Below are positions 8,678-16,453 of a DNA stretch of 37,474 nt, piece after piece. Numbering within the stretch: the first letter of the stretch is position 1; each line of letters opens with the position of its first letter. Origin of the DNA: Clostridiaceae bacterium (GTDB lineage Bacteria; Bacillota; Clostridia; Oscillospirales; QAMX01); NCBI GenBank assembly GCA_018384365.1, contig JAHAYX010000056.1:1-37474 (forward strand), read 5' to 3'. A program made the translations under genes and the position numbers. The notes below the pieces were generated by a model. The model did not search any database, had not been told where the DNA came from, and worked only from the letters and a program-made list of their open reading frames with translations.

Positions 8678-10057
8678 ATGAAGAGCCGGTATTATAACAA
8701 CAGTATTACAGAAGGGGTCATCTGGAAACAGCTCCTTATTTTTTTTGTGCCAATTTTGTTGGGATCGCTGTTTCAGCAGCTCTATAATATGGTGGATGCC
8801 ATGATCGTCGGGCGCTTTGTCGGCAAGGAAGCGTTGGCGGCCGTGGATTCCACCTCCAGCTTCACCAGTCTGCTGATCAATTTCTTTGTCGGCGCTGCTT
8901 CCGGCACGTCGGTGATTGTTTCGCAGTTTTACGGCGCGCGCAACGACCTGCAGGTTTCGCGGGCCGTGCATACCGGCGTGGCGCTCTCTTTGGTGGGCGG
9001 CGTGGCCGTAATGGTCCTTGGCATTTCGATTGCCCCGGCGTGCTTCCGTGCGATGTCCGTCCCGGAGGAGATTATGGCCGATGCGCTGACCTATATCCGC
9101 ATCTATTTCCTTGGCACGGTCGCACAGTTTGCCTATAACGTCGGCGCCGGTATCCTGCGCGCGGTGGGCGATTCCCGGCGTCCGCTTTACTTCCTGATTG
9201 TCGGCTGTATCGTCAATATCATTCTGGATATTCTGTTCGTAGTGGTGTTTCAGCTGGCCGTTGTCGGCGCAGCGCTTGCCACCGTGATTTCACAGGTGAT
9301 CTGCATGGTCCTGGTTGGTATCACCCTGATGCGCGCGGAGGATACGTTCCAGCTTTTCCCGCGCCAAATCCGCTTTCATCGGGATATGCTGTTTGCCATT
9401 ATCAAAGTGGGAATCCCCATGGGACTGCAAAGCGCCATGTACTCCATTTCCAATATGATTATCCGTTCGGCTGTCAACACCTTCGGCACGAATGTCATTG
9501 CGGCGTGGGCGGTCAGCGGCAGAATGGATTTCATTATCTGGACGGTGATGGACACTTTCGGTATCGCCGTGACCACGTTTTCCGGGCAAAATTACGGTGC
9601 AGAGAAATACGACCGCGTCCGGAAGAGCGTGCGCGTGTGCATGGGAATGGGAATCTGCACCATTGTTGCAATCAGCAGTCTGCTTTATATCATTTGTCCG
9701 TATTTCGGCAGGCTTTTCACGGACGACGAAGAAGTGCTGGCGCTTGCGGCCTACATCCTGCGCTTCTATGCGCCGTTTTTTGTGACCTATGTGGGCAGCG
9801 ATATTCTTTCCGGCGCAATCCGCGGCACGGGAGAGGCCTTCAAGCCCATGATGCTGACGATGTTTGGCACCTGCATCCTGCGTATCATCTGGATTTTTAC
9901 CGCTGTGCAGATTCATCATACGATCGAAATGGTCATGTGGAGTTATCCGATGACCTGGATGGTGACGACCGGCATGTTTATTATCTATTATCTGCGCGGG
10001 AAATGGATGAAGGGCGAGAAGAAGCCTTCGGAAAAGAATACAACCCGTCCTGCCTGA
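8678..10057 (+). CDS. MATE-family multidrug/cation antiporter
   Basis: This 459-aa protein has about twelve hydrophobic segments in two similar halves, as in MatE transporters. The N-terminal hallmark segments are FVPILLGSLFQQLYNMVDAM and IVGRFVGKEALAAVDSTSS; a later half-repeat reads VGIPMGLQSAMYSISNMI. MATE proteins export cationic compounds using an ion gradient across the cytoplasmic membrane. The ATG follows AGGGGAGGATACC. The gene is divergent from an AraC regulator, which may control it. Nothing in the sequence shows the substrate. Confidence 0.95.
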   Translation: MKSRYYNNSITEGVIWKQLLIFFVPILLGSLFQQLYNMVDAMIVGRFVGKEALAAVDSTSSFTSLLINFFVGAASGTSVIVSQFYGARNDLQVSRAVHTGVALSLVGGVAVMVLGISIAPACFRAMSVPEEIMADALTYIRIYFLGTVAQFAYNVGAGILRAVGDSRRPLYFLIVGCIVNIILDILFVVVFQLAVVGAALATVISQVICMVLVGITLMRAEDTFQLFPRQIRFHRDMLFAIIKVGIPMGLQSAMYSISNMIIRSAVNTFGTNVIAAWAVSGRMDFIIWTVMDTFGIAVTTFSGQNYGAEKYDRVRKSVRVCMGMGICTIVAISSLLYIICPYFGRLFTDDEEVLALAAYILRFYAPFFVTYVGSDILSGAIRGTGEAFKPMMLTMFGTCILRIIWIFTAVQIHHTIEMVMWSYPMTWMVTTGMFIIYYLRGKWMKGEKKPSEKNTTRPA

Positions 10058-10101
10058 TTTTGTGTATTCCGCCAAAGTTGAAATTTGTCGAACTCTGTCG
10101 A

Positions 10102-10130
10102 TTGCAGCCTTCCGCAGAGAATGATACAAT
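10102..10130 (+). promoter_or_regulatory. Promoter of comEC
   Basis: TTGCAG (10102-10107), a 17-base spacer and TACAAT (10125-10130) lie in the 144-bp gap before comEC. Confidence 0.5.
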
Positions 10131-10201
10131 CAGAAAAAGCGCCGCCGTGTTCCGGCACCGCGCGAAAAACTGTCTGAGGGTAGTCTCTCCGAGGAAGAAC
10201 T

Positions 10202-12487
10202 ATGTTGAAACGACCGGCAATCATTCTGGTAACCGGCCTTGCCGCCGCGCTGTTTGCCGCCTGCTATCTGCAGGCGGCTTTTGTCATTTGCCTGGATGCC
10301 TGTGCGGCGGCGGCCTGCGTCTCTGCCGTTTTTCTGCGCGGGAAAGGCGCGCCTGCCTTCGCGGTCATCTGGATGACCTGCGGCATCCTGCTGGGATCCG
10401 CCGCATGGTATCTCACGGACGCCATCAGCTATCGTCCGGCGGCGCGCTTTGACGGGAAGTCCGGCATTTTAACCTGTACAGTGGCGGAATACCCGAATGT
10501 GTATGAAAAATACACCGCCGTGGCAGTGCATGGCGAAAAGCTGAACGACAGCTCCCTGCGAAAAATCGGGATCCTGCTGTATCTGGACGGCCGGTGGGCA
10601 GAATTGGAGCCGGGCGACGTTCTGACGGTGCCTGTCTCGCTTTCCGTACCGGAGAGCCGCTGGAATTTTGACAAATTCCGCTATTACCGCGCCCGCCGCA
10701 TTTATCTGACGGCAGACGCAGGGGAAGCGCCCACAGTTACGGCGGGGGAAGTGGGCCTGCGCTATGTCCCTGCCCGCCTGGCGGGCGCGTGCATTGCCAG
10801 ACTTCGGGAACTGATGTCGGAGCGGAATGCGGCGGTGCTTGCCGCACTGATTTTTGGCGATGAGCGCGCACTGCCGGAGGAATATGCCGCCGATCTGCGC
10901 TCGGCGGGCCTTTCGCATATCACGGCGGTATCCGGCATGAATGTGTCGTTTCTGGTCGGCCTGCTGCTTTTGCTCTTTCGCCGGAAGGCCGGCTCCTGCA
11001 TTGCGGTTCCGGCGGTGATCCTGTTTGTACTGATGACGGGCGGAAGCGCTTCGGTCCTGCGTGCCGTCATCATGCAGCTGCTCTGGCTGGCTGCCTATTT
11101 TCTGAACCGGGAGACGGATCCTGCCAACAGCCTGTTTGCATCCTGCGGGCTGATTTTGCTGGCAAACCCGTTTGCCATTGCAGATGTAGGTCTGTGGCTG
11201 TCCTTTGCCGCCTCACTCGGTCTGATCCTGCTGGGATCGCCCTTGCAGCGTTTTCTGCTCTCACGTATCCCTATCCGGTCCCGTGCACTTCGCCGGATCC
11301 CGGAAACATTGGCCGGGGTACTCTGCGCAACGTTGGCCGCGCAGGTCTTTGTCATCCCGATTCAGGTGCTGGTTTTCGGGGAAATCTCCCTGATCGCGCC
11401 GCTTTCCAACCTGTTGATCGTGCCGGCTGCGGAATATGCGTTCACATTCGGCGCCGCCGCGCTGCTTCTCTCGTTTCTCTGGCTGCCGCTGGGGAAAGCG
11501 GTGGCCATCCTGCCGAAGCTCTTGACGGATCTCCAGCTTGCCGCGGTTCCTGCGCTGGCGAAGCTGCCCTTGGCTTCTGTTTCCGCCGAAAATGCTTACC
11601 TTGCGCTCTTTTTAACGTTTTGTTATGCGCTCGCGCTGCTCTGCCTGTATAGAAGGCCAAAAAGTCCGGTACTTCCGGCCTTTTGTGCGGTGCTTGCGCT
11701 GTGCGCCGCCGTTTTCTGCAGCGTGCTGGATGGGCTGATGATCTCCCGGCTCTCCATTGTGGATACGGCGGGCGGACAAAGCACCATTGTCTGTGACCGG
11801 GACGCCAACGTGGTTGTCAATTGCGGCGGAGGCTATCGCTCCGCCTGTACGCCGGTGCTTGACGAGCTCCGCCGATCCGGCGCGCGCAGCGTGACGCTGT
11901 TTATCCTGACGGATTACCGAACCGCTTCGGCCGGAAACGCCGAAACGCTGCTCGAGAGCGTGAAGGTGGACGCTGTTTTATTGCCGCACGCGGCGGATGC
12001 CTCCGCTGCCGAACGCCGCGGGGAAATTGCGGAAGCGGCACGCAGGGCAGGTACGAAAATCCTGGAGCCGGATGCCGCAGCGCAGTATGCTTACGGCAAT
12101 GTCTGCGTGCGGATACTGGAAAACCGTGAGCCGGGCGGCGATCTGGGACGGCTTTCGGCATATCTGGAGGTTTCGGGCTGCCATGCGCTTTGCCTGGGCA
12201 GCATGTACCCGGAAAATATCGCCTGTCTCCTCGCCGAAGCGGGCATTGGCAGGCTCCACGTAGTTGCGGCGGGGGATTACTATGCCGCGCGGATGGTGCC
12301 GCCCGCGGTACTGCACCGTGCCCCGGAGCTTTGCGTCTTTTCCTCGTATGCCGGGATGGACCGGGATGTGCTGTCACGCGTTTTGGCCGGTGGTTCCTCT
12401 GTATTGGACCTGGAACGGATGGGCTTTGTCCGGATTCGGCTGCCTCGTTTGTACGGTATGGCAAAATATCATGCATTCAATGCATAA
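10202..12487 (+). CDS. comEC: ComEC/Rec2-type DNA uptake channel with a degenerate metallo-beta-lactamase-like domain
   Basis: This 761-aa membrane protein has the ComEC order: N-terminal membrane segments and an OB-like DUF4131 region (about residues 1-190), the Competence domain (about 200-500; LSHITAVSGMNVSFLVGLLL is the family hallmark), and a C-terminal domain from about residue 515. It would move single-stranded DNA across the membrane in natural transformation. The C-terminal part begins like the usual lactamase-type domain (LSIVDTAGGQSTIV, normally VDVGQGD). However, the expected metal-binding HxHxDH segment near residue 570 reads LTDYRTASAGN and has no histidines. The domain is therefore probably not a nuclease in this lineage. 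comEA and comGA are not in the window. GAGGAAG precedes the ATG. Confidence 0.92.
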   Translation: MLKRPAIILVTGLAAALFAACYLQAAFVICLDACAAAACVSAVFLRGKGAPAFAVIWMTCGILLGSAAWYLTDAISYRPAARFDGKSGILTCTVAEYPNVYEKYTAVAVHGEKLNDSSLRKIGILLYLDGRWAELEPGDVLTVPVSLSVPESRWNFDKFRYYRARRIYLTADAGEAPTVTAGEVGLRYVPARLAGACIARLRELMSERNAAVLAALIFGDERALPEEYAADLRSAGLSHITAVSGMNVSFLVGLLLLLFRRKAGSCIAVPAVILFVLMTGGSASVLRAVIMQLLWLAAYFLNRETDPANSLFASCGLILLANPFAIADVGLWLSFAASLGLILLGSPLQRFLLSRIPIRSRALRRIPETLAGVLCATLAAQVFVIPIQVLVFGEISLIAPLSNLLIVPAAEYAFTFGAAALLLSFLWLPLGKAVAILPKLLTDLQLAAVPALAKLPLASVSAENAYLALFLTFCYALALLCLYRRPKSPVLPAFCAVLALCAAVFCSVLDGLMISRLSIVDTAGGQSTIVCDRDANVVVNCGGGYRSACTPVLDELRRSGARSVTLFILTDYRTASAGNAETLLESVKVDAVLLPHAADASAAERRGEIAEAARRAGTKILEPDAAAQYAYGNVCVRILENREPGGDLGRLSAYLEVSGCHALCLGSMYPENIACLLAEAGIGRLHVVAAGDYYAARMVPPAVLHRAPELCVFSSYAGMDRDVLSRVLAGGSSVLDLERMGFVRIRLPRLYGMAKYHAFNA

Positions 12488-12506
12488 AGTTGGATGGTTT
12501 TGAGCA

Positions 12507-12535
12507 TTGACGGAATCCGAAGAATGTAATAAAAT
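12507..12535 (+). promoter_or_regulatory. Promoter of guaB
   Basis: TTGACG (12507-12512), an exact 17-base spacer and TAAAAT (12530-12535). Transcription would begin near 12541-12543, at the first base of the tandem repeat. Confidence 0.7.
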
Positions 12536-12540
12536 TCATC

Positions 12541-12578
12541 TAATCACTTAAAAATCTGTTAATCACTTAAAAATCTGT
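12541..12578 (+). repeat. Perfect tandem 19-bp duplication in the guaB leader
   Basis: TAATCACTTAAAAATCTGT occurs twice head to tail (12541-12559 and 12560-12578) with no mismatch. It lies between the predicted -10 box and the Shine-Dalgarno of guaB. It may be a recent slippage duplication or a paired regulator site. Confidence 0.95.
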
Positions 12579-12601
12579 TGAAAAGTAAAGGAGAATGCAA
12601 A

Positions 12602-14107
12602 ATGGCGTACTATTTCCCGGAACCTTCCCGTACCTTCAACGAATACCTTCTGGTGCCCAGTTATTCATCAGCCGAATGCATGCCTTCCAACGTTTCATTG
12701 AAAACACCGATCGTAAAATACAAAAAAGGCGAAACCCCCGCAATCACGGCCAATATTCCCATGACGTCTGCAATCATGCAGTCCGTTTCCGGAGACCGGA
12801 TGGCGGTTGCGCTGGCGCTTGAAGGCGGTATTTCCTTCATTTACGGCTCGCAGACCATCGAGTCCGAGGCTGCCATGGTGCGCCGCGTGAAGAATTACAA
12901 GGCCGGCTTCGTCACAAGCGATTCCAATATCCGCCCGGATCAGACCCTTGAGGACGTCATCGCCCTGAAAGAGGAAAAAGGCCATTCCACCATCGCCGTA
13001 ACGGATGATGGTACGGCAAACGGCAAGCTGCTCGGCATCGTCACGGGCCGCGATTACCGCGTTTCCCGCATGACGCCCGACACGAAGGTCAGCGAATTCA
13101 TGACGCCGTTTGAGAAGCTCATCTATGCGGAGGAAGGCGTCAGCCTGAAGGAAGCAAACGATATCATCTGGGATCACAAGCTGAACAGCCTGCCGATCAT
13201 TACGAAGGATCAGCGCCTTTCCGCTCTTGTTTTCCGTAAGGACTATGACGAGAAGAAGGAACATCCGAATTCCCTGCTGGACGACCAGAAGCGCTATATT
13301 GTCGGCGCGGGCATCAATACGCGCGACTTCGCCGAGCGTGTGCCGGCACTGGTGGACGCCGGTGTTGACGTGCTGTGCATCGACTCCTCCGAGGGCTTTA
13401 CCGAGTGGCAGAAAATCACGATCCAGTGGATCCGCGACCATTACGGCGACGACGTTAAGGTTGGCGCGGGCAACGTGGTGGACCGCGATGGCTTTATGTT
13501 CCTCGCCGAGGCAGGTGCGGACTTTGTCAAGGTCGGCATCGGCGGCGGTTCCATCTGCATCACGCGTGAACAGAAGGGCATCGGACGCGGCCAGGCCAGT
13601 GCACTGATTGAGGTTGCTGCGGCGCGTGACGAGTATTATGAGAAAACCGGCATTTATGTCCCGGTCTGCTCCGATGGCGGCATCGTGTTTGACTATCATA
13701 TGACCCTGGCGCTTGCCATGGGTGCGGATTTCCTGATGCTCGGCCGCTATTTCGCACGCTTTGACGAGAGCCCGACACGCCGTTTGAATCTGAACGGCAC
13801 CTATGTGAAGGAATACTGGGGCGAGGGCTCCAGCCGTGCGCGCAACTGGCAGCGTTATGACATGGGCGGCGCAGCAAAGCTGAAATTTGAAGAGGGCGTG
13901 GACTCCTATGTCCCGTACGCGGGCAAGCTTTCCGATAACCTCCAGATTTCTCTGGATAAGATCAAAGCCACGATGTGCAACTGTGGCGCGCTAACGATTC
14001 CGGAGCTGCAGCAGAAGGCACGCCTGACGCTTGTTTCCGCGACCAGCCTGGTCGAGGGCGGCGCACACGACGTCATTCTGAAGGATACCTCCACCGCAAT
14101 CAAATAA
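12602..14107 (+). CDS. guaB: IMP dehydrogenase, Tritrichomonas foetus-like type
   Basis: From the ATG at 12602 (AAAGGAG at 12587-12593) the protein is 501 aa. It is a TIM barrel with a CBS pair inserted at about residues 110-220. It oxidises IMP to XMP with NAD, the first step of guanine nucleotide synthesis. The catalytic cysteine is residue 319 in [20 protein letters not shown], and the mobile flap carries Arg418-Tyr419 in NWQRYD. These numbers coincide with those known for the T. foetus enzyme. The N-terminus (TFNEYLL) and the segments [18 protein letters not shown] and [11 protein letters not shown] also match that enzyme from memory, whereas common bacterial GuaB has GPGSICTTR. It is a single-gene transcript with its own promoter, a repeated leader and a terminator. 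Confidence 0.96.
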   Translation: MAYYFPEPSRTFNEYLLVPSYSSAECMPSNVSLKTPIVKYKKGETPAITANIPMTSAIMQSVSGDRMAVALALEGGISFIYGSQTIESEAAMVRRVKNYKAGFVTSDSNIRPDQTLEDVIALKEEKGHSTIAVTDDGTANGKLLGIVTGRDYRVSRMTPDTKVSEFMTPFEKLIYAEEGVSLKEANDIIWDHKLNSLPIITKDQRLSALVFRKDYDEKKEHPNSLLDDQKRYIVGAGINTRDFAERVPALVDAGVDVLCIDSSEGFTEWQKITIQWIRDHYGDDVKVGAGNVVDRDGFMFLAEAGADFVKVGIGGGSICITREQKGIGRGQASALIEVAAARDEYYEKTGIYVPVCSDGGIVFDYHMTLALAMGADFLMLGRYFARFDESPTRRLNLNGTYVKEYWGEGSSRARNWQRYDMGGAAKLKFEEGVDSYVPYAGKLSDNLQISLDKIKATMCNCGALTIPELQQKARLTLVSATSLVEGGAHDVILKDTSTAIK

Positions 14108-14121
14108 AATATAACCTGAAA

Positions 14122-14151
14122 AAAGGCGGGAGCATCATGCTTCCGCCTTTT
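14122..14151 (+). terminator. Terminator of guaB
   Basis: The stem AAAGGCGGGAGCAT pairs with ATGCTTCCGCCTTT around a very short loop, starting 14 bases after the guaB stop, with a T run following. Confidence 0.8.
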
Positions 14152-14171
14152 GCGTGTTTTTCAAGAAAAGA

Positions 14172-14198
14172 CCCCGGAGGCGTTTTTCGCTTCCGGGG
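14172..14198 (-). terminator. Terminator of the RlmI-like methyltransferase gene
   Basis: The stem CCCCGGAGGCG pairs with CGCTTCCGGGG (one wobble). It lies just after the methyltransferase stop on the minus strand and is followed there by TCTTTTCTT. On the plus strand ATATTTTTTA follows, so it may also back up guaB termination. Confidence 0.75.
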
Positions 14199-14211
14199 AT
14201 ATTTTTTATAT

Positions 14212-15408
14212 TCAGCGCTCATCCAGCACCTGGAACAGCAGGAACTTCAAATACGCACTTTCGTCGGCACCCCAGAGCACCGGATGATCCGGCGCCTGTG
14301 CGCGTTCCTCTGCCAGCAACAGACGGCGCTTTGCGTCGTGTGCTGCCTGCGAGACGGTCTGACGGAAAAGTTCCGGCGTCATAAAGTGAGAGCAGGTGCA
14401 GGTGGCGAGAAAGCCGCCCGGACGCACCAGCGCCAGGCCGCGCCGGTTGATCTCGCGGTAGCCGCGCGCGGCGGATTTCACGGCGGCGCGGGATTTTGCG
14501 AAGGCGGGCGGGTCAAGAATCACAAGGTCAAACTGTGCGCCCTTTGCCTCCAGTTCGGGCAGCAGTTCAAATACATCTGCGCAGAGGAAGTCCATACGCG
14601 CTGCAAGGCCGTTGCGTTCGGCGTTTGCGCGCGCGGTGTCCACGGCGCTCTGCGATGCGTCCACGCAGGTGACATGCGCGGCGCCCGCGGCGGCAGCATT
14701 CAGACCGAAGCCGCCCGCGTTGCAGAAGCAGTCCAGCACGCGCGCGCCGCGTGACATGGGCCGGATTGCGGCACGATTATAGCGCTGATCGAGGAAGAAT
14801 CCGGTTTTCTGGCCATTTTCCACGTCGATTTCGAACAGCAGGCCATTTTCCTCCATGATGGTGTGCGGATCAAAGGATTCGCCGAAAAAGCCCTGTGTGC
14901 GCTCCAGACCCTCCAGGGTGCGGGAGCGTGCGTCGTTGCGCTCGTAAATGCCGCGAACCGGGTGGCCGTATTCCGCAAGCAGGCGCAGAAGAATCGGAAA
15001 AAGCTGTGCCTTCAGGCGCTCCATACCGAGCGACAGCGTTTGCGTGACAAGAATATCGTGGAATTTGTCAACGGTCAGGCCCGGCAGGCGGTCGGCTTCG
15101 CCGAAAATGAGACGGCAGGAGGAAAGTCCGGTTGTGTGCAGCCGGTATTCGATGGCGTCACGCACCCGGCGCTCCCAAAACGCCTCGTCAATGACCGCAC
15201 CCGCATCGCGCGTCAGCATCCGCACGGTGATGCGGGAACGGGTGTTGATATAGCCGGTGCCGAGAGGATAGCCGTTTGACGCGGAGACCGCGACAAGCCC
15301 GCCTTCCTCAAAATCTCCGTCAATCCGGTCGATTTCGTTGTCATATATCCAGGCGCCGCCCGCGGATAAGCCGCGTCCCTCGCCTTTTTTCAGAATCACA
15401 CAAGCCAT
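14212..15408 (-). CDS. RlmI-like class I SAM-dependent rRNA methyltransferase with PUA domain
   Basis: The start at 15408 is set by GGGAGG seven bases upstream; the frame runs 13 codons further up without a ribosome site. The 398-aa protein has an N-terminal PUA domain (about residues 1-80, ACVILKKGEGRGLSAGGAWI), a middle beta domain, and a Rossmann methyltransferase domain from about residue 180. Motif I is VLDCFCNAGGFGLNAAAAGA and motif IV is LVILDPPAFAKSR. The family includes RlmI (5-methylcytosine at 23S position 1962) and RlmK-like enzymes; the site modified here is not certain. The gene is monocistronic and convergent with guaB. A second, PUA-less relative lies at 26766. Confidence 0.9.
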   Translation of the reverse strand: MACVILKKGEGRGLSAGGAWIYDNEIDRIDGDFEEGGLVAVSASNGYPLGTGYINTRSRITVRMLTRDAGAVIDEAFWERRVRDAIEYRLHTTGLSSCRLIFGEADRLPGLTVDKFHDILVTQTLSLGMERLKAQLFPILLRLLAEYGHPVRGIYERNDARSRTLEGLERTQGFFGESFDPHTIMEENGLLFEIDVENGQKTGFFLDQRYNRAAIRPMSRGARVLDCFCNAGGFGLNAAAAGAAHVTCVDASQSAVDTARANAERNGLAARMDFLCADVFELLPELEAKGAQFDLVILDPPAFAKSRAAVKSAARGYREINRRGLALVRPGGFLATCTCSHFMTPELFRQTVSQAAHDAKRRLLLAEERAQAPDHPVLWGADESAYLKFLLFQVLDER

Positions 15409-15437
15409 AAAAGCCTCCCAATTTCCTGATACCGCGC

Positions 15438-15466
15438 ATTGTATCATGATGGCGTTTGACTGTCAA
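15438..15466 (-). promoter_or_regulatory. Promoter of the RlmI-like gene
   Basis: On the minus strand TTGACA (15466-15461), 17 bases and TACAAT (15443-15438). The -35 box lies inside the small palindrome TTGACTGTCAA. Confidence 0.65.
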
Positions 15467-15505
15467 GTTTGCCCGGAATTTTGCGGGAAAATTCCGGGAC
15501 GACAG
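15467..15505 (+). promoter_or_regulatory. Direct-repeat operator upstream of the GH25 muramidase, shared with the holin gene
   Basis: Three 6-bp direct repeats sit at exact 11-bp intervals: CCGGAA (15473-15478), CGGGAA (15484-15489) and CGGGAC (15495-15500). The last is followed by GACAG. Over 34 bp, 29 positions match the element at 26520-26553 upstream of the holin, including an unbroken 17-bp block. Here the element is also an inverted repeat (CCCGGAATTTT ... AAAATTCCGGG, 15472-15498). TATGAT follows at 15518-15523. The gene's ATG begins 80 bases after the last repeat. The 11-bp phasing resembles sites bound by OmpR/PhoB-type regulators. Confidence 0.75.
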
Positions 15506-15580
15506 GGACGGGCGGCGTATGATACGCTGAGTCCGGCGGTGCAAAGCGCCGTGCAAATCAGAAAAAGCGAGGAAAAAATC

Positions 15581-16372
15581 ATGAAAAAAGGAATAGACGT
15601 TTCAAAATGGCAGGGGACCATCAACTGGCAGAGCGTGGCGGCGGACGGCGTGGAGTTTGCCATGATACGCCTGGGCTACGGCACGAAAAACGGCGGCGCA
15701 CCCGATCCGAAATTCCGGCAGAACATGGAGAGCGCGCTGGCGGCGGGAATAGACGCCGGCGTTTACTTCTACGGCACGGCTGTGACGGAGGAGGCCGCGC
15801 GCGCAGAGGCACATTTTGTCCTGACGGCGCTGGAACCCTGGCGCGGCAGGCTGGCGTACCCGGTCGCCTATGATGCGGAGGACAGCGCGCAGGAGACGCT
15901 GACAAAAAACAAACTGACCGCGGTGATTGCGGCATTTTGCGATACGGTGCGTGCGGCGGGCTGGTATCCGATGGTGTATAGCAGCCGGTATTGGCTTGAA
16001 AATAAGATACATCCTGCGCAAATCCGGGCAGACGTCTGGCTGGCACAGTGGGCGCAGGAAGCAACGTACGCCGGGGAATATGGGATCTGGCAGTGCAGCG
16101 ACAGCGCAGCGGTGCGCGGCATCGCGGGGAATGTGGATCTGGACATTGCATACGAGGACTATCCCGCGCGGATACGCGACGGCGGGTATAACGGGTTCGG
16201 GAAACGTGATCCGCTGGCGGAAATTCCGGAATGGGCGAGGAAAAGCGTGCGCTGGGCCGTGGAAAACGGCATTTTGCAGGGCGGGACAGAGGGCCTGATG
16301 CCGGAGGCTGCCTGTACGCGGCAGGAAATGTGCGTTTTCCTGAAAAGGCTTTACGATTTGACACAGATCTAA
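15581..16372 (+). CDS. GH25 muramidase (lysozyme) with C-terminal SLH-like motif, no signal peptide
   Basis: The frame is open upstream, but the ATG at 15581 follows GCGAGGAAAAAATC and begins directly with the GH25 motif MKKGIDVSKWQGTINW, giving 263 aa. Asp6 and the acidic cluster VAYDAEDSAQE (about residues 88-98) are the expected catalytic region; the domain closes with WQCSDSAAV and VDLDIAYEDY. Residues about 213-263 (ARKSVRWAVENGILQGG ... RQEMCVFLKRLYDL) resemble one S-layer homology repeat, a likely wall-binding unit. GH25 enzymes cut the muramic acid-glucosamine bond. There is no signal peptide or membrane segment, as in phage endolysins, so release would need a holin or lysis. Its upstream element is shared with the holin at 26014. 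No other phage genes surround it. Confidence 0.9.
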   Translation: MKKGIDVSKWQGTINWQSVAADGVEFAMIRLGYGTKNGGAPDPKFRQNMESALAAGIDAGVYFYGTAVTEEAARAEAHFVLTALEPWRGRLAYPVAYDAEDSAQETLTKNKLTAVIAAFCDTVRAAGWYPMVYSSRYWLENKIHPAQIRADVWLAQWAQEATYAGEYGIWQCSDSAAVRGIAGNVDLDIAYEDYPARIRDGGYNGFGKRDPLAEIPEWARKSVRWAVENGILQGGTEGLMPEAACTRQEMCVFLKRLYDLTQI

Positions 16373-16383
16373 CAAAAAAGCGG

Positions 16384-16413
16384 TTTACAAGCGTGCTTCC
16401 TCCGTGGTAAAAT
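16384..16413 (+). promoter_or_regulatory. Promoter of the HAD phosphatase gene
   Basis: TTTACA (16384-16389), an 18-base spacer and TAAAAT (16408-16413), just after the GH25 stop. Confidence 0.55.
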
Positions 16414-16453
16414 ACCCATAGCTGTAAGAAAATCTCTTATAAGGAGAGTCAAT

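Noticed and set aside
15472-15498. Reading the GH25 palindrome as a terminator for an upstream gene
   Set aside because: There is no T run after it and no plus-strand gene directly upstream; the methyltransferase gene to its left is divergent.
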